Made by a program: the position numbers and the translations under genes. The notes under the pieces were generated by a model. That model was given only the letters and a program-made list of their open reading frames with translations. It did no database searches and was not told where the DNA came from. Below are positions 38,150 through 48,862 of a DNA stretch of 64,000 bases, one piece after another (the stretch's first letter is position 1; every line of letters begins with the position of its first letter). Source of the stretch: Xenopus tropicalis (Eukaryota > Chordata > Amphibia > Anura > Pipidae). Location: contig NC_030678.2 of assembly GCF_000004195.4 (NCBI RefSeq), forward strand, positions 57,753,378 through 57,817,377, given 5' to 3'.

Positions 38150-39580
38150 TCTGCTGTGTATTGCTAATTTAAGTAAACAAGAAAGGCACACACTTGATCA
38201 AGGCACTCCTTATAAATTATAAAATCAACTATACTTTATTAAATTACTTCTAAAAAATTTGTTAAAACAACACACACAAGGAATGGAAGGGTTAAAAAGG
38301 AAACAATCCTATGTTTGTTGAGATTGAAACTATTTCACTTTTTATATTGCAACATTATAATCATGTAGCAGATAGGGATTTTTTCATCATGATTGTTACA
38401 GCGGGACATGTAATTGTATCACACTGTATCAGTTAGTAAGTTGCAGCATGTGCTGGAAAAGATTCGACAATATCCAGGATGAGTAGAGATTTAATCTCAA
38501 TAATACCTCAGGAGTCTAAACCAACCATGCACCATTCACACTTAACTCAATATTTGAGTGAGTTACAGTTCGCATAGATGCAGCATGTCCACATCAACAG
38601 CGAGCTTTATCACTACAACGTAGGTGGAGAATAGTTATTACAATAGATGCACGTCAGTTTGGCCTTTGTCTTAGAACCCGGCTATACGAGTCAAACTGTT
38701 ATTTGCCAGGCGGTCACCTTTAGAATGTAATTTCAACTACTGGTAGACGGAATTTACCCTATCGCATCGGCTATATTTCAAGGCTTGAAGGTAAGTATTG
38801 TAAAAGTCAGTTCACTATACCATATCCATACCAACAGCGAACTTTGTCACTACAACGTAGGTGAAGGGTAGGTATTACAAATAGATACACATCCGTTTGG
38901 CCTATATTTCGGAACTCGGCTGTGCGAGTCAAACTATTGCTTACCAAGCGATCACCTTTATAGTGTATATACAACTACTGATAAGCGGAATTTGCCCTAT
39001 CAAATCGGCTGTATTTCTGAACTTGAGGGTAAGTATCATAACTCACTATATCATGTCCAGTACCACGTGGTACGAAGAACTGGCCAGTGGTATGTTCACT
39101 TAACCCGCACAACCCTCCGAGTCATTTAATATTAAAGGCGCCTTATCCGTGTTTTACCAGGATAGTTCTCCGTGTTATTCTAAAAGTTAAATCAGGGATA
39201 CTAAGCAAATTGAAGTCATAAACCTATTACCGCTACCGAGAGCTACCAATTGGTCCGAAATTACTATCTTTACCGTTTGTGCCGGTCGGCAGTCTGCCAA
39301 TTACATACCATAGGGCTCGGCCCCGATTTCGGTATTTGTCTATGAGCACATCAATGCTTTCTCCCGTTAGTGATGTTCAAGCCAAACCATGTGTAGATAC
39401 TATCTCTCCCCTTAATGTTTATATGCCAAGCTGAGAAACTGATATTCATGTCCCTTGGCAACCATAAATTGGTGCCGTCAACATTAGCTGTCCCTATTAG
39501 TTCTAAAGCTCCTTATTGTCATTAGTTAACCATGACACCAACTCAACAAACATAGGATTTAACGCCTGTGTGTATGTGTA
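38150..39580. repeat. Unclassified repeat-like block with tandem and inverted repeats
   Basis: An 18-bp perfect inverted pair (AATCCTATGTTTGTTGAG at 38305-38322 and its complement at 39542-39559) brackets about 1.25 kb. Inside, a unit of about 237 bp is present twice in tandem (CAACAGCGA at 38595 and 38832), diverged. Both units share AACGTAGGTG, the GTTTGGCC and CGAGTCAAAC motifs and a GGTAAGTAT. No coding frame. Could be a non-autonomous element of unknown class. Confidence 0.5.
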
Positions 39581-40522
39581 TTGCTGACTCTATATTATAT
39601 ATATTATATATAAAACAAAGATCTCATTTTTAAAAGCCCTGGAAAAGGTGCAAAGTGTAAAATATGGATGCAGTTTATCAATGCCTGCATTTTGCTGTGC
39701 TTCTTCGTGTTGGCAGCACTAGCTTGTTGGCAGACTGATGCTCCTGTTAGGAAGCGCAGGAAGTTACTTCCTAAAAAGTGCCCACAGTACTGTACCACTC
39801 ATGCTCAGATAACAATGGTTAATGAGAGTGGCATAACTACAGAGAAAGCAGGCCCCACGTGGGAGGGACAGGGTCTAAAAATAATTAGAGCATGATGGAC
39901 CCACATTTTCATCTAAAGTCTGTAAACCAGGCCAGATTGCCTGTAAGGTGATTTAGACACCTGTTTAGGGTGTCTGATTCAAGAGGTTGCATGTAGTGGC
40001 CACACAATATCCAGAACACAATTAGTTTGGATAACGGAATGTCCACTTCTGAAAGCATTCAGCAACAACTGTCTCTTTTTCAGAAGGAGTTACAAACATG
40101 GTGAGAAACTAACAATTTTGTTTCTTACATTTAACAAAGCTGAAATGGCTGTGGGAAAATGCTTACATTCTGTTAGGGTATGTGGAAAATGTTTTTTTTA
40201 TAACAGGGGAAACAATTAATTAAATAAAAAAATTCCATAATAGAAAATATACTGTTAACCACACGTATTTTTCTATAAGTAATTTTAGGCAATTATTAAT
40301 CTGCCTCAGAGTTACTGCATTTCAGAAAAATGTATTACCAAATATTGCTGGCTGGCATGGCAACACCACCCCCCCCCCCACCCCCTCCAAACCTCTTGTC
40401 TCCAGGCAAATGCAGGTGTGATTTATGTAGAGGAGTGATGTCACAGTTTCCCTTATAAAACTGTGACAAAAAGTGACATACTTTTGAGGTTTTAAACTCT
40501 ATATTATCCAAAATGTGCAATG

Positions 40523-41292
40523 CAGGAGTCCTGAAATTACGGCCCACGGGCCAGATGCGGCCCCCCACGTGCAATTTCCCGGCCCGCCCCTGCGGGCCGT
40601 AGTTTGAGGCATGAATAAATGAGCAGCAGTCAGTCTTCTCTGTCTACTACTGTCCCAGCGTGTCACCACGTTGCCATGTAACGCCGCGTACCGCGGTATC
40701 GTCCACGTATTGCGCTGCACTACGCAGTGACGCGCTGAGCAGAGCAAAGAAAAAAAGAAGTATCCACTGGAAAACCTTTATACCAACTAAGGCAAAGACT
40801 GGAAATTCCAGACATTTCTGTCATATTATATATTACCATGTTATGTCTTTTGCCATGATTTATTCAAACAGGCTTATGTGTAAAATACAAAGCTTGTTGA
40901 AGCACATACGAAGAGGTGTAATAATAGATGGCTCACAATTAAGCAAAGCCACATTAAAACGGTAAAGCTAAATGAAATCCAAATTTCTAAAATGAACTAT
41001 GATCAGAAATAAGTAGTAATGTTTCAGGACGATTAACAATGGTGTTACCCTCTGTAAATATATTGCCTCACAATTACAGGCAGTTAACCACGTTACGCGC
41101 TGACGCATTGGCTCTTCTTTAGCTGAAATGTAGGTGTCCAAATTATTAATGCCATTCTCTGCCCTTCATAATAATAATCACTTTAAATGACATTGTTGAT
41201 GTTTTTTTTTTTCTCCCAAACTATAGACCGGCCCCGCAACAGTCTGAGGGACCATGAACTGGCCCCCTGTTTAAAAAGTTTGAGGACCCCTG
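40523..41292. mobile_element. 770-bp non-autonomous hAT element
   Basis: Ends CAGGAGTCCTGAAATTACGG and inverse of AAGTTTGAGGACCCCTG, flanked by GTGCAATG and GTGTAATG (8 bp, one mismatch). GC-rich subterminal parts with GGCCC repeats. The interior has no transposase I can recognise, though its size is more than a usual MITE. Confidence 0.75.
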
Positions 41293-42264
41293 GTGTAATG
41301 CATCAAGCTGTCAGATGCATACGTTTTTCTGTGGGACATTAAAGTTCAGTGACCATGCTGAAACAAGACACTCTTACTCTAGCTTCTAAAATCACCCAGA
41401 AAAAGCAAGAATTGCATATATTTTAAAATTGTGAATATATGGATTTGTTAAAACTCTTTTTCTTGTTACTTTCACTTTAGTTGATAATTTGCAGAAGTAA
41501 AATGGCACCTGAAAAAGACCTGCTATCATACATACTTTTTGTTGGAGAGATGAGGGTGTTTAAACGAGAAGGAAAGTCTCTGAACAACATGGGTTAAATT
41601 TACCCAGCGCTGCCCCATATATTATATATATTCATATTTTGTCTGGGAAACAGCAAAGTGCTAGCATAGAATCAGCTACCTGTATTCGCTGAATACTGTT
41701 TCTCCTGTAGAAGTGATTGCCCGGGCTACGCATGTGCGCTGCATTCCAGAGCTGTCCCAGACATACATTTTTTCTAATTTGCATACTGTGCTGAGGCGAT
41801 CCGTTACTCTAGAAGTCTGCATGGCAAATTCAAAGTCCTATAAGATTGCACCCCAACTGTTGCCGTGACAGCACACAGACACCTGCACACCCCCACTTGC
41901 TATAGCTAGAGATCTACAACTCTTGAACAGAGCAGGGCTGTGCAGGAGTAGTCTCTACACATGCTCAGCACCCAAACATCACGAACGATCAGTAAAGATT
42001 TATTATGGGAAGAGTAATAGTTTGACTCCAACAGCACTTTTATTTTTGACTACTAAATTCAGTGCATGCCTGCTAGAGAGGGGTGGCAGGAGGAAGTGAC
42101 GAGATGGAATCTAAACATGGTGTCTGCAAGCCAGAGCACATTGCTTCAGTTGAAAGGTGGATTAATCATGTTAGAAAGCAAACTAGCGGTTCAGTCAGCA
42201 AGAAAGATATAAAACTGTAGGTGTGTTTTTCTATTTGCACCTTTCTTTCTCCTTTAAGACTTAC
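41293..42264. other. Unassigned intron DNA downstream of exon B
   Basis: The donor of exon B is at its right edge (42259-42264). Otherwise nothing recognised. Confidence 0.4.
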
Positions 42265-42325
42265 CAAAAAATGTCAGCCACCAGGCTTGAAAATTGCAAA
42301 GAACCCCATCTGGTAAAACTTCCCC
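42265..42325 (-). CDS. 7TM receptor-like gene, exon B (extracellular loop 1 and start of TM3)
   Basis: A 61-nt exon encodes GEVLPDGVLCNFQAWWLTFF plus one base. The Cys is placed where 7TM receptors carry the conserved disulfide cysteine at the top of TM3, and the FQAWW motif begins that helix. The acceptor is TTATCTTTTACTTTGCAG and the donor is TTTTTG|GTAAGT. The left-over G pairs with AC from exon C to make Asp, giving FF-D-WC across the junction. From memory of the families, LCxFQAWW followed by a DW motif resembles animal cyclic-AMP-receptor-like 7TM proteins. This is a family guess only. A short MITE fragment lies in the 522-bp intron between this exon and exon A. Confidence 0.8.
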
Positions 42326-42388
42326 CTGCAAAGTAAAAGATAAAAATAAATTATATAACATATAACTGTCCATTTGGCCGAAAGTATA

Positions 42389-42560
42389 CATGTATGGGAC
42401 CTGTTATCCAGAATGCTTAGATCATGGGGTTTTCCAGATAAGTGGTCTTTCTGTAATTTAGATTGCCATACTTTGAGTCTACTAAAAATCATTTAAACAT
42501 TGAATAAACCCAGTAGTATTGTTTTGCCTCCAATAAGCATTAATTATATCTTATAATTAT
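42389..42560 (+). mobile_element. CAGGTATRGGA MITE fragment in the A-B intron
   Basis: The 5' part of the family (CATGTATGGGACCTGTTATCC, then GTTTTGCCTCCAATAAGC). It stops before the second half and occupies about a third of the 522-bp intron. Confidence 0.65.
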
Positions 42561-42847
42561 AATTCTGCTATGGCGAACTGCTTTTGCATTGACAGCAACA
42601 GCAGTGCACCTGTAGTATGACAGCATTAGCAAAATAAACAGGCTAACAAGTTTTTTTATTGAATAGAGCATTGAGGCAGTGACTTTAACTAGTGGCTATT
42701 TTGCCTATTACATAGATTTGGCCTCAGTTGAGGTCAAGTAATCATGATCATGGTCAAGTAATCATGACTATACCAAGGTAGATATATTTTTGGTCCTTAG
42801 CAAATCTGTTAAGTAAAAAAGGTACATGTGAGTAGAAGAAACCTTAC

Positions 42848-42904
42848 CATGACGTAAGCAATGCTGTCAAATAAAGCAGCCAAAGACAAGCTCAGAATCA
42901 TCCT
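42848..42904 (-). CDS. 7TM receptor-like gene, exon A (TM2)
   Basis: A 57-nt, 19-codon exon encodes RMILSLSLAALFDSIAYVM, a typical second transmembrane helix of a seven-helix receptor. It is preceded on the minus strand by a T-rich tract ending CTTATTCACAG and followed by ATG|GTAAGG. Both ends are phase 0, so it joins exon D (ending GCACAG) and exon B (starting GGGGAA) without a frame break. The next exon is only 522 bp away, while exon D is about 17 kb upstream. The family is inferred from the joined protein of all four exons, not from this exon alone. I recognise the fold but not the gene. Confidence 0.75.
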
Positions 42905-43660
42905 CTGTGAATAAGGAAAAAATGCCCATTATTTGTAAGGTAATTAAAAATAACCAGCATCATATTTCATTAATCATAGAAAGAAGTCATAGTTAATTAA
43001 TAAGTCACATTAGCGGAATGATGAAAATGCAAGATTATGTCAGATATTCAATTTACTCTGAAGGTTTATGGTATTTCTTGCTAATTGGTAGTTAAAATAT
43101 TTAAATTAATATTGAGAATCTGCAGAATTGTTGCCTACCACACCACAGATGACAGAAAAAAACAGTAAATCCAGAATGTTTCATTCCATGAGGGCAGTTA
43201 ACAGAAATGTTTAAGAAAACACACAACGGACATTCACAGAAGTCACAAAATGTTAATTTATTAATACTGAAGTTTAAAGTTTTATTTTGAACCTTCTCAT
43301 GTCCCCCTGGAGCAGGTCTTGGAGGTGGGTAACTAACTCTCTAAAACACATCTGCTTCTCTCAGCCCTGCATTGGCAAAGTAGACAATGCCATTAAATTT
43401 AGGTGAAATAAGTTTCCAATGGTATGTTCCATTGGATAAAGCTATCCAGAAATACTGCCATTTTACGTAATAAGGATTGCCCTCTGGTTTATGTAGTACA
43501 TTGTGTTCACACACAGAACAAAGGCAGTCAATACATGATAGGTTATATCAGCCAATGAATGAAAAGAGGCTTTTTTTCCCTATGAGCAACGTGCAGAACA
43601 TCAAACAAATGATGACTCAAGTTATATATATGTATGTATATGCCAATCTGCATACATATA
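42905..43660. other. Unassigned intron DNA upstream of exon A
   Basis: Starts with the polypyrimidine and acceptor of exon A (CTTATTCACAG on the minus strand). No other feature. Confidence 0.4.
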
Positions 43661-44450
43661 GTTACATAGTTAGATAGGGTTGAAAAAAGTCCATCAAGTT
43701 CAATTCTTCCAAGTAAACTTTACTTACCAATCTATACTATCACAATAGCCTTGGATACTATGCTTGTTCAAGAACACATCCAGGACCCTCTTAAAGGCAT
43801 TAACAGAATCTGCCATTACCACATCATTAGAAAGGGCATTCCACAACCTCACTGCCCTCAAAATGAAAAACCATCTACGCTGCTTCAAATGGAAGCTCCG
43901 TTCCTCTAATCTAAAGGGTTGGCCACTGGTGCATTGATCGCTTTAATGGGAAAACACAACACCTGCCTATAATCCCCTCTAATGTACTTGTACAGAGTAA
44001 TCATGTCCCCTCGCAAGCGCCTCTTTTTCAGAGAAACCAACCCCAACTTCGACAGTCTAACCTCATAGCTTAAAGATTCCATCCCCTTTACCAGTTTAGT
44101 TGCACATCTCTGCACTCTCTCCAGCTCATTAATATCCATCTTAAGGACTGGAGCCCAAAACTGCACTGCATACTCAAGGTGAGGCCTTACCAGGGACCTA
44201 TAAAGAGGCAAAATTATTTTTTCATCCCTTGAGTCAATGCCCTTTTTTATACAAGACAGCACTATTTGCTTTAGTAGCCAGAGAATGACACTTCCTGGAA
44301 TTAGACAACTTGTTATCTACAAAAACCCCTAGATCCTTCTCCATTAAGGATACCCCCAACAAACTACCATTCAGTAGATAGTTTGCCTTTATATTATTTC
44401 TACCAAAGTGCATAACTTTGCACTTGTCCACATTTTTTTGCACTTGTGCA
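43661..44450 (-). mobile_element. CR1-type LINE, longest copy here
   Basis: Minus-strand reading gives the reverse transcriptase C-terminal part: VDKCKVMHFGRNN (the domain's KCKVM motif) and [13 protein letters not shown] in one frame, then after a frameshift near 44240-44262 [19 protein letters not shown] and [13 protein letters not shown]. The 3' tail starts at GTTACATAG (43661). 5'-truncated near 44450. Confidence 0.8.
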
Positions 44451-44894
44451 ATCTGATTTTTTTTCCAGTGACTGCTGAATTATCATAATTTTTGGCACCA
44501 GTATGGCTTAAATAAGAATAAACACCTTTTATAAACAGCACAATCAGCTAAATGGAGTAGTTTCAAGATTGCAATTGTTTTATACAATGCATTTTATTTT
44601 ATAAGTCTTCACCTTTATCACATTTTGTTGTGTAACAACCTGGAATTAAAAGAGATTTAACTGTGATTTTTTTCCATTTGAGTTACACAACATACTTAAC
44701 CTTTGGCTGGCTTATGACATAAGTACATCAGTGTTACATACTGTGAGAGTTTGCCCCATTCTCCCTGCCACATTTTAATACTGTTTGGGACAATCAATTA
44801 ACATTTTCTCATTTAGGTTTTCCTTGACTGGGCCCCTTGGGCACTGTTATACTTTCTCCCAAGATTTGGATTTGTGGCAGACTAGAACAGGTAC

Positions 44895-45835
44895 TTTTTT
44901 TTTCATTTGAAAAGATTTTTATTTCACAGTAGCCAGGCATATTAAGTATACATTTTGTACAACCAAGTGAACATTTTTTACAGTAGTCCATTATCTGACA
45001 TCTGTACATTACAAAGTTTGATAGGAAGACATGCAATCAAACCTGCGCAATAAGTTATCACCTGACATTGTGGCTTATGTCAGAAGTCTTAATTTGGTTG
45101 TTTCAATGTGATAAAATATTTTTAACAGTTAAACAATAAACAAATAAAGATATACATAATGCAATGCAGTGGTGGGCAGTTCTTTTCTCGTGTGTAGAAA
45201 GAGTACCCAGTGGAGTTGCTGAACAGTGGCGTTTTGGCGTTTACCGCCAAAGTTCCCAATCTATACCTGTCCTGATTGGGTGCCTATTTATGTAAGGTTG
45301 CCAGATTTCTTTGAATTTGCTAACCTTATTATTCATCAGCAATGTGATTTAAGTTTTTTCAGATTTCATTTCAATGTGATTCAGTTACCATTATTTCTTG
45401 GCCTCTACAGCTATCCAAGATTCTAGCCGCTGAAGATATTTTGATTACCAGTAATTTAGTACATTTTAGTACATCTGGGGAGAATAGGTTGAGTAGGGCT
45501 ATTTGTGGCTCTGGAGTTAAAGTTGAATCCCACACTCTCTTTACTTGTGGGCATTCCCACTACATGTGATTATGTACCTACCCCTCCACATCCTCTGAAG
45601 CATGTCGGGGCAAGTTACTCTGTATCCTGTTCAATTTTTGGGGTGTCATGTACCACCTAGCGATGGTTTTATTACTCGAGATCTTTGTGATATTTTCATA
45701 CACTTCATTCCATAAGTCTTCATCAAGTAAGCTACCTAGATCAGCTGCCCATTGCTCTTGGAATTTAGGATGTGTACTCACGCCTTTTTTTGCGATCCTA
45801 TTCATAACTGGTATAGCTTCCATCATAACCCCCAC
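44895..45835 (-). mobile_element. L1/Tx1-type LINE 3' fragment
   Basis: The minus strand encodes FQEQWAADLGSLLDEDLWNE and ITKISSNKTIARWYMTPQKL (45578-45835), matching the ORF2 C-terminal region of L1-like elements. A frameshift near 45580 is followed by a Cys/Trp-rich segment corresponding to the CWRC motif. A T-run at 44895 on the plus strand would be its poly(A). Boundaries approximate. Confidence 0.65.
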
Positions 45836-45870
45836 ATGTGAATGCCTTCAGCCAATGTGCCAACTGTATA

Positions 45871-47386
45871 TAGAACAGGTAATTTTGTACTGTATTATCT
45901 GTACCATTTAGCATTACAAATTATATAAATAACAGCCCTAATGCAATGTTACAAAAGTACTAGTGATCTGTGTGTAAGAAAATCCTTAACCAGACCCCGA
46001 CTCTAAGCCACAAAACCTTAAGCTGCACATGATCCTAACCTGCAAAATGTTGCAACTGTAGGACCTGCACCCAACTCATGCCAATATCTTGCCCCTCTGA
46101 ACACAGCTGCTCTCCTTTGCTTGTAAACTTTAGAGTTGTGATCACTATCAGGCAGTCACCACTAGCCAAGGAAAAATAAGTACTGGTAGTACATAGTATT
46201 GTATTGTAAGAGACTAGAAGTGCACTTGCCCATCCCTCCGACCCACACCCAACCCAAACTCGCCATGGTCGCCCAAATCGATCTGATGCTCTCAGGTCAA
46301 TCCACTGGTCCCATGGGTTTTGGGTCAGCATGCACATAAAAAAAAACAAATATACCTACATTCCTAGCATTTGAAAGGACAGGCAGCCCCCCTATTAGTA
46401 AAGTACAAAATATTACTAAAAAAAATGAATATGTAAAATTGCAAAATGTAATGTATTACTTATGCATTACATACAGTCACTCAACGGAAAAGAATACATT
46501 CATTTATGGGATTTAGACTTAAAGATCCTGAATAGCTTATACTTATAAAATTGATACTGGATTTGTATGCAAACCCTCCAGGCTATTTCATTGAATTTTA
46601 CTAAATAAAAAAGAAAGTATTTAAAACTTTTGAATTATGCATACAAATAAAAACATATATGGCTTAGTGGATTTATTTTCTTGGTTCAAGACAGCTGGGA
46701 TGCTGCAAGGCTTGGAGTAACTGTTTGCTTGAAGAAGAGAGGAAAGAAGTAGGCTCTGTGAAAACCAAGTGATATTCAAAGAACTGTTTGCTGCATGGTA
46801 GAAACAGTGAAGGTTAAATGTATGATTCATATTGTTAACTAATTGCTATATTTTTCCTTTAAAAAGTAAAGGGAAATGTTATCTACTGCTTTTCATTTAA
46901 ATCTAAGCCTGATATCTTAAAAACTAGGGCCAAATAATAGCATCTGTACAGTAAAGGTAAGATAAGTTGCTGCATCAACCATAGAAAAGAAGGCTGAAAT
47001 AAATATTGCACAATTTAGAAAAACATATTTACTAACAGAGAAATATGATATTGTCACATATTGGGCCAGACTCCCAATGGTTCATCTCATGAAAACTTAT
47101 GTGCAGATTTAATCTTAGGAGAAATAAACATTTTTTCCTAATTCAGTTCCAGTTTTGTTTCCAAAGACTTCAACAGTTTTCATGTGATAAACAGCGAGAT
47201 AAGTTTTTCTCATTGAATTGCACCTGAAATTGAATTAGGAGCATTTCTCATAAAATTAAATGTGGCCCATTATGTCTTAACCCAGTGTAGACTGGGTTTT
47301 CTTCAACCAGAAACTGGCAAACAAAAAGGAGATAAATCAATTACTAATAAATATTCAATAGCCATATTTAATACTAGATAAGCATC
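45871..47386. other. Unassigned intron-like DNA
   Basis: 46060-46330 is richer in GC than its surroundings and may be an old repeat, but I found no boundary. Confidence 0.35.
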
Positions 47387-47603
47387 TAGCCCACCTGAAA
47401 TAGCAAAAAAAAAAAAAAGGGAGCACTCACCAGATGGGTTGAACTGCAACTAGGTACTCCGTGCTGCAACGTCTCAAACACGCCCCCGATCCAGGCAAAA
47501 CTCAGTGAAATATAGATAAATTGTGGACGGAGCAGAGGAACATCCTTCCATAAAATATAACTTTTATTCAAACGATTAAAACCATCACGGAATTAGGCAC
47601 CCA

Positions 47604-47648
47604 CAGCTTTACGTGTTTCATGGCTTCTCGCCACTTCATCAGAAGCTA
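47604..47648 (-). ncRNA. Hammerhead ribozyme motif (left arm)
   Basis: On the minus strand: UAGCUU (stem I), CUGAUGA (47636-47642), stem II GUGGC/GCCAU with loop GAGAA, GAAAC (47615-47619), a very short stem III AC/GU, then GUA before the cleavage point and AAGCUG (47604-47609), which pairs with UAGCUU over six base pairs. All core nucleotides are present. The tiny stem III suggests weak activity as a monomer. Confidence 0.75.
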
Positions 47649-47688
47649 CCTGGTGAAGTGGCGAGAAGCCATGAAACGCGTAAAGCTG
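47644..47688 (+). ncRNA. Degenerate hammerhead motif (right arm)
   Basis: The inverted copy reads CTGGTGA (47650-47656) in place of CTGATGA, keeps stem II and GAAAC (47673-47677) and GCGTA, but its stem I no longer pairs. Likely inactive. Confidence 0.6.
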
Positions 47689-47833
47689 TGGGTGCCTAAC
47701 TCCGTGATGGTTTTAATTGTTTGAATAAAAGTGATATTTTATGAAAGGATGTTCCTGTGCTCCGTCCACAATTTATCTATAGCCCACCTGAAATCCCCTG
47801 TTGCCACCAAACTAAAGTGAGAAAGCCTTCTTA

Positions 47834-48099
47834 GGCTCATGCCACACGCGGCGTAGGGCTGATTTTTTTGGCAAGCGGAAAAACGCTTGCCAAAAATTCA
47901 GCCCTACGTCTGCTACTTGTGCCTGCACCCAAATGAATGGAATACGCTCGGGTGCGTATATCGGCTACATGTGCCTGCACCCGAGCGTATTCCATTCATT
48001 CCGGTGCAGGCACAAGTAGCAGGCGTAGGGCTGAATTTTGGGCACGCGTTTTTCTGCTTGCCGAAAAAAATCAGCCCTACGCCGCGTGTGGCATCAGCC
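47834..48099. mobile_element. Harbinger-like fold-back MITE, GGCTGATGCC family
   Basis: Ends GGCTCATGCCACACGCGGCG and inverse, flanked by TTA (47831-47833, 48100-48102). The arms run nearly to the middle and contain copies of GCGTAGGGCTGA and GTGCCTGCACCC. Confidence 0.85.
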
Positions 48100-48229
48100 T
48101 TACTTTGAAAAATCTTCCTATGCTGATATTGAGGACAGAATATCTTCTTACCTGCACCTTTCATTTAATTGGTGTGAAACATTTGACAGCTGTAAACAGT
48201 TCATTATTAAGGACAGGAAGGACCCATAA

Positions 48230-48503
48230 GGCTGATGCCACACGGGCGTATTCTCGGCAAGACAAAAACAGATTGCCAAGAATATGCCCCGCTACTGTAG
48301 TTTTCGCCTACCTTGTGCCTGCACCTGAATGAATGGAATACGCTTGGGTGCAGGCACATGTAGCCGATATCCGACAAAAAACGCGAGACTTCACAATCCT
48401 CGGAGGCTACATGTGCCTGTACCCGAGCATATTTCATTCATTCAGGTGCATGCACAGGTAGGAGCGTATGGCGATATTTCGCATACACTGTGTGGCATCA
48501 GTC
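48230..48503. mobile_element. Harbinger-like fold-back MITE, GGCTGATGCC family
   Basis: Ends GGCTGATGCCACACGGGCG and inverse of TGTGTGGCATCAGTC, flanked by TAA (48227-48229, 48504-48506). More diverged than its neighbour at 47834. Confidence 0.8.
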
Positions 48504-48517
48504 TAAGGCCAGTCTAA

Positions 48518-48859
48518 AGGTGGCCATACACGCACCGATATTATCGTACGAAACCTCGTTTCGTACGATAATCGGTGCGTGTATGGCATGTCGGCGAGTC
48601 GACCGATATCGCAGGAAGCTGCCGATATCGGACGACTCGCCGATCGGACAAGTTTGAAAATTTTGATCGGGCGCCATAGAAGGCGCCTGACCAAAATTCT
48701 CCCTTCAGAGCTGAATCGGCAGAAGGAGGTAGAAATCCTATTGTTTCTACCTCCTTACCTGCCGATTCAGCCCTGAATGGTGTGTGGCGGATCTTACGAT
48801 GTTTCGTGCGACCGATGGTCGTACGAAACATCGTCGGATCGCCACGTGTATGGCCACCT
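48518..48859. mobile_element. Harbinger-like MITE, AGGTGGCC family, best copy
   Basis: 342 bp, ends AGGTGGCCATACACG and inverse CGTGTATGGCCACCT, TAA on each side (48515-48517, 48860-48862). Contains additional internal palindromes, such as TATCGTACGAAAC against GTTTCGTACGATA. Confidence 0.88.
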
Positions 48860-48862
48860 TAA

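Larger units (their letters stand above)
47402..47779 (-). mobile_element. Fold-back retro-insertion with hammerhead motifs, Penelope-like
   Basis: 378 bp flanked by a perfect 15-bp duplication TAGCCCACCTGAAAT (47387-47401, 47780-47794). It consists of two inverted copies of one unit meeting at about 47649. The left arm is complete and carries a T-run at its minus-strand end; the right arm stops at ATTTATCTA. Each arm has a CUGAUGA-like core and GAAAC. Penelope-like elements are known to carry such minimal type I hammerheads in their terminal repeats and to insert as partly inverted copies. Confidence 0.75.

Noticed and set aside
46035..46349. A 104-codon frame in a less AT-rich stretch
   Set aside because: No domain or splice evidence; may be an old repeat.
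48541..48831. A 96-codon open frame
   Set aside because: It lies inside a Harbinger-like MITE, and a similar frame at 17425-17715 lies inside a relative of it.
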